This document shows positions 44,403 to 54,072 of a stretch of DNA of 64,000 nt, piece by piece. The notes under the pieces were generated by a model that was given only the letters and a program-made list of their open reading frames with translations, was not told the DNA's origin and searched no databases. The translations under genes were made by a program, and so were the position numbers. This DNA is from Rhodopirellula sp. SM50 (GTDB taxonomy: Bacteria; Planctomycetota; Planctomycetia; Pirellulales; Pirellulaceae), in assembly GCF_002289565.1 (NCBI RefSeq), contig NZ_NTFY01000013.1, positions 62,001-126,000 on the forward strand, in the 5' to 3' direction. Position 1 is the first letter of the stretch, and every line of letters begins with the position of its first letter.

Positions 44403-45566
44403 ATGGGACGTCCGTTGCGTTCAGAGCAGGTTGCGGTTGATGAAGTGTCGATTGTCCATGCCGTTCAGCGGTGTGTCCGGCGCGCTTTCTTAGCGGGCGT
44501 CGACCGGGCGACTGGGAAGGATTACGGCTTCAGACGCGAATGGATTCGGCGGCGGTTGGAAGCTCTAGCGTCGGTGTTCGGCGTCGATGTGCTCTCCTAT
44601 GCCGTGATGTCCAATCACATGCATCTGATGCTCCGCAATCGGCCCGACGTCGTTGCCGCTTGGACTGATCAAGAGGTCGCCATCCGGTGGCTGAAAGTCT
44701 TTCCCGGACGTCGAATCGAAGAACACTTGGGCGAGCCCACCGAAAACGATGTACAAATGCTGGTTTCCGACCGGGAGCGTCTCGCCGAAGTACGGCGTCG
44801 GTTGTCGGATATCTCCTGGTTCATGCGTTCCCTGAGTGAGCCGATCGCGCGGATGGCCAACCGGCAAGACGAGTGCACCGGTCGATTCTGGGAGGGCCGA
44901 TTCAAGCTGCAACGCATCACCGATGAGGCCGGATTGTTGGCGTGTGCAATGTACGTGGACCTCAATCCGGTTCGTGCCGCGCTGGCCGAATCGCCGGACC
45001 AGTCGGTGCACACGTCGGGCTACGATCGGATCAAGGGAGAGCAAGGTCAGGAGATCGATTCAGCCGCCTTTGACCTGGTTCCGATCACCACAAAGCAGGC
45101 CGGCGAAGAGCGTCGCACCAAGCCAGTCGATGAGCTGCGTGAGAAGAAGCGAGCGAAACGAAGGAACCCGACCGGCAAACGCATTCGTCGTGACGGTTGG
45201 CTGGCGCCGTTGACCCTGAATCGTTCGAAACTTTCCAGCGATGCGGAGTTGAATCGCGAGGGTGTGCGGGCGAGCGACAAAGGGTTCTTGGGAATCAGCC
45301 TGACAGACTACACGAAACTTCTCCGTTGGACGGCGAAGCAAAGCGAAGAGGGAGCGGGGCGCAAGGTCCCACCGAGCCTGCAGGGACTGGTTTCTCGATT
45401 AGGGATCGACTTATCGATGTGGCGTGATCTCGTCTGGAACTTTCAACGTTACTTCGGCAATAGCTGCTGTGCGGGATCGCCGAGCGGCATGACACAGTTC
45501 GCCGAGTCGAGCGGTCGCAAATGGGCCAAAGGTCACCGGCAAGTCGCCGAGTGTTTCGCTGCATAA
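44403..45566 (+). CDS. REP-associated tyrosine transposase (RAYT, IS200-like Y1)
   Basis: This is a 387-residue single-strand DNA nuclease of the Y1_Tnp group. The HuH metal motif is VMSNHMHLMLRN near residue 78 and the probable catalytic tyrosine lies in CAMYVDLNPVRAAL. GRFWEGRFKLQRI is typical of RAYTs. A strong ribosome-binding site GGGAGGAG (44389-44396) fixes the ATG at 44403. The long C-terminal part (about residues 215-387) is basic, with EKKRAKRRNPTGKRIRR. RAYTs recognise palindromic REP sequences; here oppositely oriented repeats flank the gene. Confidence 0.92.
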   Translation: MGRPLRSEQVAVDEVSIVHAVQRCVRRAFLAGVDRATGKDYGFRREWIRRRLEALASVFGVDVLSYAVMSNHMHLMLRNRPDVVAAWTDQEVAIRWLKVFPGRRIEEHLGEPTENDVQMLVSDRERLAEVRRRLSDISWFMRSLSEPIARMANRQDECTGRFWEGRFKLQRITDEAGLLACAMYVDLNPVRAALAESPDQSVHTSGYDRIKGEQGQEIDSAAFDLVPITTKQAGEERRTKPVDELREKKRAKRRNPTGKRIRRDGWLAPLTLNRSKLSSDAELNREGVRASDKGFLGISLTDYTKLLRWTAKQSEEGAGRKVPPSLQGLVSRLGIDLSMWRDLVWNFQRYFGNSCCAGSPSGMTQFAESSGRKWAKGHRQVAECFAA

Positions 45567-45772
45567 AGAAAATCTAATCAGCATTGCCAAGCATGCTGGG
45601 TCGACCAGTCGGCCAATCGATAGACACGTTGGCGTCTTGTTTTGCGGGCAGGTGACAGCTTCGTGCAAATCGTTCGGTAATTCGAGCTCCAGATCGCTGT
45701 GACTCCCTTCGCAATGCCCTTATCGGTTTGTCAGGCCGGACGGTGTTGTTCTCAAAACACCGAATGCACGCC

Positions 45773-45829
45773 CATAGAGACGGTGGGTGGCACCAAAGAC
45801 GCATAGAGACGGTGGGTGGCACCAAAGAA
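45773..45829. repeat. REP-like array downstream of RAYT (inverted)
   Basis: Two copies of CATAGAGACGGTGGGTGGCA followed by CCAAAGA lie about 200 bp behind the RAYT stop, 29 bp apart. Their core GGTGGGTGGCACC (45782-45794 and 45811-45823) is the exact reverse complement of the upstream core. The rest of the RAYT to hydrolase gap (45567-45837) shows nothing else. Confidence 0.85.
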
Positions 45830-45837
45830 GAGCGGTT

Positions 45838-46677
45838 CTATGACAGCCACTGGTTGATTGTCTCGTAGACCTTGCGCCGATCTTTCTCAATCAACAGGGA
45901 GTGTCGCAGCCCATCAAAAAGTTTGGTCGTGCAGCGTCGTCCAACCAGCCGACAGAACTCCTGACTGGTCTCGCGATCACAGATGTCGTCATCCGCGCCG
46001 ATTAGAAACAACAAGTCGCTCTTGAGTTGATCGGCCGAGTCGAGAATTCGGTGACCGCTGCTCATCAGTTCGCCCCCGATTCCGATCGACAGTTTTTCGT
46101 GCAAAAGCGGATCGCCCGCGAGTTGCTCCAGCATCTCTGGATCTTGAGTTAGTTGCGTGGGCGGCTGTTTGGCGGTGACACGGACACGGGGAATGATCTT
46201 CGACGTCAGCCACGCGGCGAACGATTGGAGTTTGGTTGGCGGATTCTGGGGCAAAATCATGGGATTGGTCACAATGGCCCGCTCGATCGGCGGACGATCT
46301 TTGTCAAGCAAGAACCGCAGCACCATGTGGCCGCCCATGCTGTGCCCCAGCAGTACTGTCTCGGCATCAGGATGATGATCTGCGACATGACCGCACACGG
46401 TTTGGATGTCATCGATGAACGTCTCAATCGCCGGTGCGTGCCCGCGAACGCCGGGGCTCTTGCCGTGACCATGTTGATCGGAAGCGTACACAAGGAACCC
46501 ACGCCCGGCCATGAACTCGCCGAACTCCGCATAGCAACCGCTATGCTCTCCCAAGCCGTGAACGACAACGATCGCAACGTCAGCGGTCGGAGCTCCCCAT
46601 CGACGAACATGAAGGCCCCGCCCATCCCCGGTCGAAATGGTGGATTGAACAGCGGGGACATCAGCGTGAATCATCAT
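45838..46677 (-). CDS. Alpha/beta hydrolase, monoacylglycerol-lipase-like
   Basis: This is a 279-residue serine hydrolase of the Hydrolase_4 group. The nucleophile elbow is LLGHSMGGHMV, the oxyanion region VVHGLGEHSGCYAEF, the acid DFLFLIGADDDICD-like segment near residue 228 and the histidine in DGLRHSLLIEKD. YASDQHGHGKSPG is characteristic of monoglyceride lipases and lysophospholipases. I chose the ATG pair at 46677/46674; the open frame continues about 150 residues upstream but that part has no recognisable domain. Probably cytoplasmic. Confidence 0.86.
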   Translation of the reverse strand: MMIHADVPAVQSTISTGDGRGLHVRRWGAPTADVAIVVVHGLGEHSGCYAEFGEFMAGRGFLVYASDQHGHGKSPGVRGHAPAIETFIDDIQTVCGHVADHHPDAETVLLGHSMGGHMVLRFLLDKDRPPIERAIVTNPMILPQNPPTKLQSFAAWLTSKIIPRVRVTAKQPPTQLTQDPEMLEQLAGDPLLHEKLSIGIGGELMSSGHRILDSADQLKSDLLFLIGADDDICDRETSQEFCRLVGRRCTTKLFDGLRHSLLIEKDRRKVYETINQWLS

Positions 46678-47255
46678 TTTCGTCAGCCCTGGTTCTTTGG
46701 CGTGCGGTTTGCTACGGAGTGTGCCGTTGTCGCACTCATAGCAACCGGTGTGCCGAACGCCTGCCGAATACGATGCATGAAGCTCGCCGATCTTCTCCAC
46801 GCTCTGTTGTTCGCGATCGTGCTGACACCGTTGATTCGGCGTATGGATTGAATGTCCAGCGGCTTCGGCCGGTCGCTCGGTCTTGCGATGACGCCCGGCT
46901 TGCTCGGCTTTGCCCACCGTGCCTCCAAAGACGAACAGCAGAGTCTCTTTCCTGGCTTTCCGGCGGAGATGCTTCGGTTCGCAAGCTGCAAGGGGATCAT
47001 TTTCGCCCAGCTTGGTCCCTGGCGGACCGCTGTGACGTGGTCGACGCCGGGCATTTCCACGGTCAGTCCGATGAGCCAACTGGCACGGCCCACAGAACGG
47101 CCAAACGGTACCATCCACCGGCTGACACTCCCACGACAATGGTCAATGGCATAAAACAAACTCAGTGCACCCGGCAACGGTTGACCGACCAGCCGCGACA
47201 GATGCGACTGAGGCCGCCACAGCGCAACGTGTCGGCACAGAAATCCCGCGGTTGT
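46678..47255. other. 578-bp gap without a recognisable gene
   Basis: Several open frames overlap here on both strands, including a minus-strand one of 164 codons at 46683-47177 and the N-terminal extension of the hydrolase frame. All are rich in Arg, Ser and Pro, and none matches a family I know. It could be a decayed gene or long untranslated spacer. Confidence 0.4.
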
Positions 47256-48713
47256 CTACACCAACATGTCTTTGAGGACATGCGCCTTTTCCACCCCGGT
47301 TAACCGCACATCAAGTCCCTGGAATCGCACACTCAGTCGCTCGTGATCGAGTCCCAATTGGTTCAAAATCGTGGCGTGAATGTCTCGCACGTGACAGGGA
47401 TTCTCGACCGGACCGAAACCAAACTCATCCGTCTCGCCGTAGACATAGCCTGGCTTGAATCCGCCCCCGGCGAACCACATCGTGAAGGCATCGATATGAT
47501 GATTGCGTCCCGTCGACTGACGCACTTCACCCATCGGTGTCCTGCCGAACTCACCGCCCCAGATGACGAGCGTTTCATCCAGCAGACCACGCTGCTTGAG
47601 GTCCGCAATCAAACCTGCGGTCGACTTGTCAATCTCTTCGCAAATCTTCGGTAGGTGTGTCTCCAGATTCTCCGTCGGTCCGCCGTGATGGTCCCAGTTG
47701 GTGTGGTACAGCTGCACAAACCGAACACCGCGTTCGACCAACCGACGTGCGAGTAAACAGTTGCGTGCATAACTCGATTCGTTCGCATCCTTAATGCCAT
47801 ACAGCTCAAACGTCTCGGCCTTTTCGTCACTCGTGTCCATCAACTCCGGTGCACTCGATTGCATTCGGTACGCCATTTCGTAGGCATTGATGCGCGTACC
47901 GATTTCCGGATCGCCGGTTGCCACAAGACGCTTGAGATTCAATTCTTTCAGGGTGTCGACAAGCTGTCGTTGCTCGGTTTGGGTGACTGAATCAGGCGTT
48001 GAAAGATTCAAAATGGGTTCGCCTTGATTTCGCAGCGGCACGCCCTGATAAGTGGTGGGCAACATACCGCTACTCCAGTGAACCGCTCCACCACGCGGGC
48101 CACGTGGACCGCTTTGCAAGACAACGAATCCGGGCAGGTTGTCACATTCGCTGCCCAAACCGTACGTCGTCCAAGCCCCCAAGCTCGGCCGACCGAACTG
48201 GCCGGTTCCCGTGTTCATGAAAAGTTTTGCCGGCGCATGGTTGAACAAATCGGTGCTGCACGTTTTCACAATACTCAGCTCGTCAACGATACCGGCCGTA
48301 TGCGGCAAGTAATCGCTGACCCAAATTCCGTTTTCGCCATGCTGTTTGAATTTCGGTCGAAATCCGAGCAGGTCGGTGCGATGACTGCTGCTCATGAACG
48401 CGAATCGTTTCCCCTTGGTGAAACTTTCGGGAATCGGTTGGCCACTGAGTTCGTTTAGTTTTGGCTTGTAGTCGAACGTTTCAAGCTGTGACGGTCCGCC
48501 GGCCATGAACAGAAAGATCACGTTTTTCACTTTCGGCGGAAAATGGGCCACGCGAGGCTCGAGTGGGTTCTTGATCGCGGCCATCGGATCGTTGCCGAGC
48601 GATTTGTCAGCCATCAAGGATGCCAAGGCGATCGATCCAATCCCCATCGCGCAGTCGCTGAAGAAATGGCGTCGCGTCGAGGCCTGAAGTTCGGAGTCTT
48701 GCTGATGATGCAT
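47256..48713 (-). CDS. DUF1501 domain-containing protein (Tat-exported, sulfatase-like fold)
   Basis: This is a 485-residue planctomycete protein of the alkaline-phosphatase/sulfatase-like superfamily. The N-terminus STRRHFFSDCAMGIGSIALA looks like a Tat signal with a twin arginine. Typical DUF1501 stretches follow: NVIFLFMAGGPSQLETFDYKP, RFVQLYHTNWDHHGG and LVIWGGEFGRTPMGE. The last gene of a two-gene operon, it lies 4 bp after its PSCyt partner, the classic planctomycete pair. Its substrate is not known; the pair is thought to act outside the cytoplasm. Confidence 0.93.
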   Translation of the reverse strand: MHHQQDSELQASTRRHFFSDCAMGIGSIALASLMADKSLGNDPMAAIKNPLEPRVAHFPPKVKNVIFLFMAGGPSQLETFDYKPKLNELSGQPIPESFTKGKRFAFMSSSHRTDLLGFRPKFKQHGENGIWVSDYLPHTAGIVDELSIVKTCSTDLFNHAPAKLFMNTGTGQFGRPSLGAWTTYGLGSECDNLPGFVVLQSGPRGPRGGAVHWSSGMLPTTYQGVPLRNQGEPILNLSTPDSVTQTEQRQLVDTLKELNLKRLVATGDPEIGTRINAYEMAYRMQSSAPELMDTSDEKAETFELYGIKDANESSYARNCLLARRLVERGVRFVQLYHTNWDHHGGPTENLETHLPKICEEIDKSTAGLIADLKQRGLLDETLVIWGGEFGRTPMGEVRQSTGRNHHIDAFTMWFAGGGFKPGYVYGETDEFGFGPVENPCHVRDIHATILNQLGLDHERLSVRFQGLDVRLTGVEKAHVLKDMLV

Positions 48714-48717
48714 CTAT

Positions 48718-51075
48718 TTATTCGCGATTGATGGTTTCGTCGAGGTTCAAGAGAGCCCGCGCAGCGCCGAGCGAATCGAGTTGTCCGAGCAGTTCCAGTT
48801 CTTCCTGAGTCGGCCGGCGTGTGGTGCAGCGGATGAAGGCAGACTCAAGTCCTTCGTCTTCGATCCGCTGTTGCAGCGCCTGGGCGAACTCGTAGAACGC
48901 GGCGTCATTGAGCAACGTGAGTGCCTGCAGTGGCGTATTGCTGCGAATTCGCCGCGTGCAACTGCTTTGCCCATCAGGAGCATCGAACACGTTGAGCGCC
49001 GGTGGCGGTGTGGCTCGATAGACGAATGTGTACAGGCCACGCCGATAGCGATCTTCCCCTTGACTGGCATTCCAACTGCGCCGCACTTGCCCCAGTGACA
49101 TCACTCCCTCTGGAATCGGTGGAAACACCGGTGGGCCGCCCACCTTCGGAGCAAATAAGCCACTGGCAACGAGTGCGACATCGCGAACAATTTCGGCATC
49201 AATTCGCAATCGATTTTGCCTCGCCAGCAGTACGTTGAGCGGATCGACCTCATTCAAGTCGTCTCGAACCACCGAACTCTGGCGATAGGTTTGCGACATC
49301 ACGATTTGGCGGTGCAGCTGCTTCATGCTCCAACCGGACTCGCGAAAAAAAACGGCCAACCAGTCCAACAACTCCGGGTGCGAGGGCGAAGTTCCCTGCA
49401 ATCCAAAGTCGCTGTCGGTTTCGACGAGCCCTCGACCGAAATACTGTTGCCAGATTCGGTTCGCAATCACGCGAGACGTTAAAGGGTTTTCGTCGGCAAC
49501 GATCCAATGAGCCAAATCCAGGCGTGTTGCCGATTCCTGCTCGCTGTTGAGCCGATGCAGTACTGCGGGCGTCCCCGGTTGGACAGGCTCGGCAGGCCGA
49601 GTGAAGTCGCCTTTAATGAACACGGTCGTTTGTCGCGGCTTGGAACGCTCGGACAACACCATCGTCGAAACACCTTTCGCCAATTCTCGATCGATGGCCG
49701 CGATGCGAGCTTGTTTGGTTTTGATTTCGTCTAGCGAATCCAGCACACCGCTCGCTGCAAGGATCGTTAGCTTGTCGCTGAGTTTGCGTTTTTTCGCGTC
49801 CACGGCGATGGCTTTTTGAACCTCTTTGGCGAGCTCTTGGTTCACCTTGTCCTCGTCATCGAGGGATTGTTCCCAAGCGGCAACCGAATCGGCATGCTGA
49901 GTCACAATGGTTTGCAACTCGTTTTCGATTCGTTTCTTCTCGACTTGCAGCTTGGGTGCGTCGACATCGTCGGGATAGACCATCAGCCTTGGTTCGTCTT
50001 GATTGTTCAAGAACGCGAACATTCGGTAGAAGTCTTTTTGCGTGATCGGGTCAAACTTATGGTCGTGGCACTGTGCACAGCCAATTGTCAACCCAAGCCA
50101 AACGGTCCCCGTCGTGCCGACTCGGTCAAAGATGCTGTCGACACGAAACTGTTCCGGATCGACGCCGCCTTCCTGATTGATTTGCGTGTTGCGGTGGAAG
50201 CCGGTGGCAATTTTTTGATCGGTTGTTGCCTGCGGTAATAAATCACCGGCCAGTTGCTCGATGGTAAATTGGTCAAATGGCATGTCGTTGTTGATTGCGT
50301 CGATGACCCAATCGCGGAACTTCCAGATCTCGCGTGGCCCGTCGATGGAATACCCGTGACTGTCGGCATAGCGAGCCTGATCGAGCCACCATCGCCCCCA
50401 ACGTTCTCCGTAGTGCGAACTGGCAAGCAAACGATTCACCAACGACTCATAGGCAGCATCCGAATCGGTTTGCACGTCCCGCTCGAACGCTTCCACTTCT
50501 GCAAGGGTCGGCGGCAACCCGGTGAGATCGAGGCTGACTCGGCGAAGCAACGTTGCCGGGCTGGCAGGCGGTGACGGTTCGATCCCGTTAGCATCGAGTT
50601 TAGCCCGCACGAATCGATCGATCGGATGAGTCACGCCGTTGATGCTCGGCGGCGTCGGCGCGGTCGGTGCCGTGAACGCCCAGTGCGTTTCGTACTCTGC
50701 GCCTTGCTCGATCCACTGACTCAGTTTTTCCTTTTGGGTAGCCGTCAACGTTCGGCCCGATTCGGGCGGCGGCATCATCTCATCATGATCTGTCGACGAA
50801 ATCCGCTCGACGAGAGGGCTCGCCATCGGGTCCCCCGGGACGATCGCCCCGCCTTCTTCAATCGCCCCTTGGCGGGTATCCAGTCGCAAGTCCGCCTCGC
50901 GTGCGTTGGCGTCGAACCCATGACAGGCGAAGCAGTTTTCCGACAAGATTGGCCGAATGTCGCGATCGAAACTCAACCTGTTTCCGACCGATGGCTCAGC
51001 TGCCGACTCGTCAACAAGAACGCCGACCGAACCGATAGCGGCGAGCAACGAAAGTTTGATAAACAGGCGATACAT
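48718..51075 (-). CDS. Planctomycete cytochrome C / DUF1549 / DUF1553 protein
   Basis: This is a 785-residue exported protein with a signal sequence (KLSLLAAIGSVGVLVDESAA). PSCyt1 holds a haem-binding CFACH motif near residue 48 (ILSENCFACHGFDANAR). PSCyt2 (DUF1549) starts around 155 (IDRFVRAKLDANGIEPSPPA) and the PSD1 domain (DUF1553) spans about 500-760 (RLDLAHWIVADENPLTSRV and WQQYFGRGLVETDSDFG). A coiled coil of about 90 residues lies between them. It is coupled to the DUF1501 gene. The family is almost exclusive to planctomycetes and relatives; its redox role is inferred from the haem motif only. Confidence 0.94.
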   Translation of the reverse strand: MYRLFIKLSLLAAIGSVGVLVDESAAEPSVGNRLSFDRDIRPILSENCFACHGFDANAREADLRLDTRQGAIEEGGAIVPGDPMASPLVERISSTDHDEMMPPPESGRTLTATQKEKLSQWIEQGAEYETHWAFTAPTAPTPPSINGVTHPIDRFVRAKLDANGIEPSPPASPATLLRRVSLDLTGLPPTLAEVEAFERDVQTDSDAAYESLVNRLLASSHYGERWGRWWLDQARYADSHGYSIDGPREIWKFRDWVIDAINNDMPFDQFTIEQLAGDLLPQATTDQKIATGFHRNTQINQEGGVDPEQFRVDSIFDRVGTTGTVWLGLTIGCAQCHDHKFDPITQKDFYRMFAFLNNQDEPRLMVYPDDVDAPKLQVEKKRIENELQTIVTQHADSVAAWEQSLDDEDKVNQELAKEVQKAIAVDAKKRKLSDKLTILAASGVLDSLDEIKTKQARIAAIDRELAKGVSTMVLSERSKPRQTTVFIKGDFTRPAEPVQPGTPAVLHRLNSEQESATRLDLAHWIVADENPLTSRVIANRIWQQYFGRGLVETDSDFGLQGTSPSHPELLDWLAVFFRESGWSMKQLHRQIVMSQTYRQSSVVRDDLNEVDPLNVLLARQNRLRIDAEIVRDVALVASGLFAPKVGGPPVFPPIPEGVMSLGQVRRSWNASQGEDRYRRGLYTFVYRATPPPALNVFDAPDGQSSCTRRIRSNTPLQALTLLNDAAFYEFAQALQQRIEDEGLESAFIRCTTRRPTQEELELLGQLDSLGAARALLNLDETINRE

Positions 51076-51450
51076 GAAGGCGGGATGACCTAGAAAATAG
51101 GACGATCAAATGTGGGACTCCTCAGGTTAACCGAAACGCCACGCATTTGTCATCTCGCTTGAGAAAACTCCGACCAGATTGAGTCCCCCCCGCACACGAA
51201 CCGCGAATGGACGTACCTGAGGAAGAAAGTCACCCATCTGCTGCGGCCGGCCACAAACGGAAATCGCACCCGCTGCACCCCGCGAACAGTTTTACATCGA
51301 CACGACTCTCCGTTGTCGAGTCGTTCGTCGGATTGAATTGCGGTCAGGGCAGGCAGGCCAAGCGGCAGGAATGCCTTAAAAACCCCTTTCCCCATTTTCA
51401 TAAAAACCCCTTTCCCCTTTTTCACCCGCTGAGAGCTCAGCTCGCTCCGC
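51076..51450. other. Intergenic region with short direct repeat
   Basis: No gene is credible in these 375 bp. A direct repeat of AAAAACCCCTTTCCCC, linked by ATTTTCAT, lies at about 51379-51418 just downstream of the helicase stop. It is another example of the duplicated short phrases seen at gene ends in this window. Confidence 0.6.
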
Positions 51451-54015
51451 TCAGTTTTTCCGTCGTCCGCTGCTGATCAAGGCGTCTTCGAGAGTTTCGT
51501 CGTGGGCCAAAACTTCGTCGGTCGTTTGCGGGTCGGCTTTGCGACAGGTCTCGGTCAAAATGTCCGCGAGATCGTCCAGCGGGTCTTCCCAGGTTTCCAC
51601 GGTCGTGTTCTCCGGCGGCACGTTCGCCATCTCGTCGAGAAACAAAATCATCCTCAGGCAATGACGCAGCAGAATACCTTCTTCCTTTTGTAGTTTCTTT
51701 GTCGTCACGTACTTATTGAAATCGCCGTCGTAATTGAGCAGCTCTCCGACGATCCAAACCGGTCGCACGCGAACGCCCTGAACCGTGGGATAATCATTCT
51801 GAAACAGGCGATGAATCTTTTCACCGATCGTTAATGGCCAGACTCGCGGTTCTTCGAACATCACGCGGCCGAATCCGCGGTCCTTGACGTCCTCATCGTC
51901 GTCTTCGCCCCGCGCACCAAGCTCTTCCGGAGTCGCCAGGCCGAGCTTCAGCAACTGGGGATCGAGCCGCGTGGTGGCCAAGGTTCCCGGCGGCATGTCT
52001 TCAATCCGTGGCATGCGTGTGAAGCGTGCGACGGTACCGGGAACTTCCAAGACGCTTTCGAACGCCGCGATCCGTTCTTCGGGATCCGCGGTTGCCAACA
52101 GGTCGGCCATGTAGACGCCGAACAGCGGATTGATACTGCGCAGATGAACCAAACGCTCCAAACGCGAGGTCGCGGTCGCGGTTTGCGGCCGATACGCATC
52201 CAGATCGTATTGCTTGACGCGCGACTGGTCGTGATCATCGCCCTCGTCAGTCTCCGGCGACTCCGGGGCCGACTCCGGTACTTCGTCGCGCATTTGGTCC
52301 AACAACTCACCGAACAATCCGCCCGTGCCGGATTTCGGCTCCGCGACCTTTCCCTTCTCACCGGCGATCTTCTTCGCGACCGGCGGTTTCGGTTGCAGAT
52401 CGCTCGCAGACGCGGGAACCGGTTTAGGGTCCAGCTGTAAATAGTCGGCTTGCCACATCGTGATCAGCATCCGATTCAGTTCCCGTTGCCCCTCTTCGAT
52501 CTTCTTGGGTGTCAACAATCGCTTGGAGACCAATTCTCGCAACGGTGCGACACTCGAATCTTTTCCGAGCATGTAGGCCAGCAACCGCCACGGCAATTGT
52601 CCGCGGCTGGAAAGGTCCGCCGAATCCGCCTCTTGCAGTTGGACAAATTGTTGTTCGGTCCAGTACGTTTCACCCGCCCGACGCTTGGGCATCTTTTTCT
52701 TCAGCTTCTTCTTCGCCTTCAACAATCCCGGATCTTTGGTGTCTTCGGGGATGGAGTCATACTTTTCACGCCACTTATTCAGTTTGACGTCGTCTTCGTG
52801 GGCCAAGGCATAAACGAATCCTCGATCGTCAAATTGTGGTCGTCCGGCGCGGCCAAAGATCTGTTGTGCCGAAGCGGTTTCGACCAGTTTGCGTTTGTCC
52901 TTGGGGCCTTTCAGCAAACTCGGCAGCACAACGCTGCGTGCGGGCAAGTTGATTCCCGCGGCAAGCGTTTCGGTGCAAACACACATCGCCAGCAGTTTGC
53001 GTTGAAACAGCTCTTCAACCATTCGGCGGTAGCGCGGCATCACGCCGGCATGGTGAACACCGACGCCGCGCATCAGAATCTGTTTCAGCTTGGGTCCCGC
53101 ACCGTCCGCCATGTCGGCCGCGTTGAGGTAGTCGGCCAATTCCGCTTGCCGCTCTTTGTCGATCAGACTTTTCCCTTTGAGCATCTCGGCGACGGTCCAG
53201 CACTGCGAGCGGGAAAAACAAAACACCAGCGACGGGGTGCGTCGAATCTCGTCATCACCGGCGGCAATCTTCTCGGCAAAGTCATTCAAAATCTCATCGC
53301 CGATCCACTCATACTGCAGCGGGACCTTGCGTTCATCTCCGCTGACCAGTTGCAGCCGGCGGTTGTGGGCGCGCGACAGCCAGGAGGTGAATTCCAGCGA
53401 GTTGCCGACCGTCGCGCTCAACAACATGGTGCGAATGTGCGCAGGCAACAACGCCAGCGTCAGTTCCCACACGATGCCGCGTTCGGGATCGTTGAATGAA
53501 TGAAACTCATCCATCACCACCGACGTGACGTCTGAAAAATCAAAGGCCTCGGGATTGAGCAACCGGTTGAGCAGGATTTCGGCGACGACGACCAGCACCG
53601 GCGCATCTCCATTGACGCGTCGATTGCCGGTGACCAGCCCCACGCTGTCGGCGGGAAACCCCCAGCGCACCGCACTCTCTCGCAGCTCGTCCAATTTTTG
53701 ATCGGTCAGCGCGATCAGTGGCGTGGTGTAATACATCCGCCGGCCGGTCCGCAGCGCCTCGTAGACCGCTGCTTCGGCAATCATCGTCTTGCCGGTTCCC
53801 GTCGGCGCGCAAATCAACACGCCCTGATCGCCGCGATCGGGGTCGCCGGCAAAGTACGCCAGCATCGCTTCCTCTTGAACCGGGTAGGGCTCATAGGGAA
53901 GCAGCGAAAAGTATTCGGTGGCAAGCGTATCGCGATCCAGGTCGCGATCGACGTTCGTCTGTTTTGCTGCCGCCGAAGGTTCAACGGCGGCCGGTTCTTC
54001 GTGATTCATTCCCAT
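51451..54015 (-). CDS. Ski2-like DEAD/DEAH box RNA helicase
   Basis: This is an 854-residue superfamily 2 helicase. Motif I is CAPTGTGKTMIAEAA near residue 70, motif II DEFH in VVMDEFHSFND, motif III LLSATVGNS, and motif VI QIFGRAGRPQFDDRG near 390. The C-terminal 400 residues contain a basic linker (KKKLKKKMPKRRAGE) and a winged-helix/DUF3516-like region ending PLDDLADILTETCRKAD. Related proteins occur in actinobacteria and planctomycetes and are presumed to unwind RNA. The ATG at 54015 is followed by a second ATG two codons later. It stands between unrelated genes. Confidence 0.9.
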   Translation of the reverse strand: MGMNHEEPAAVEPSAAAKQTNVDRDLDRDTLATEYFSLLPYEPYPVQEEAMLAYFAGDPDRGDQGVLICAPTGTGKTMIAEAAVYEALRTGRRMYYTTPLIALTDQKLDELRESAVRWGFPADSVGLVTGNRRVNGDAPVLVVVAEILLNRLLNPEAFDFSDVTSVVMDEFHSFNDPERGIVWELTLALLPAHIRTMLLSATVGNSLEFTSWLSRAHNRRLQLVSGDERKVPLQYEWIGDEILNDFAEKIAAGDDEIRRTPSLVFCFSRSQCWTVAEMLKGKSLIDKERQAELADYLNAADMADGAGPKLKQILMRGVGVHHAGVMPRYRRMVEELFQRKLLAMCVCTETLAAGINLPARSVVLPSLLKGPKDKRKLVETASAQQIFGRAGRPQFDDRGFVYALAHEDDVKLNKWREKYDSIPEDTKDPGLLKAKKKLKKKMPKRRAGETYWTEQQFVQLQEADSADLSSRGQLPWRLLAYMLGKDSSVAPLRELVSKRLLTPKKIEEGQRELNRMLITMWQADYLQLDPKPVPASASDLQPKPPVAKKIAGEKGKVAEPKSGTGGLFGELLDQMRDEVPESAPESPETDEGDDHDQSRVKQYDLDAYRPQTATATSRLERLVHLRSINPLFGVYMADLLATADPEERIAAFESVLEVPGTVARFTRMPRIEDMPPGTLATTRLDPQLLKLGLATPEELGARGEDDDEDVKDRGFGRVMFEEPRVWPLTIGEKIHRLFQNDYPTVQGVRVRPVWIVGELLNYDGDFNKYVTTKKLQKEEGILLRHCLRMILFLDEMANVPPENTTVETWEDPLDDLADILTETCRKADPQTTDEVLAHDETLEDALISSGRRKN

Positions 54016-54072
54016 GTTGTAGCATGGCGGGGCACCGCATTGACACGGGGCGAACAGGGATTGCCCCGTTGC

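Noticed and set aside
46683-47177. 164-codon minus-strand gene
   Set aside because: Residue content is atypical, no family is recognised, and equally long frames overlap it; kept only as an unexplained gap.
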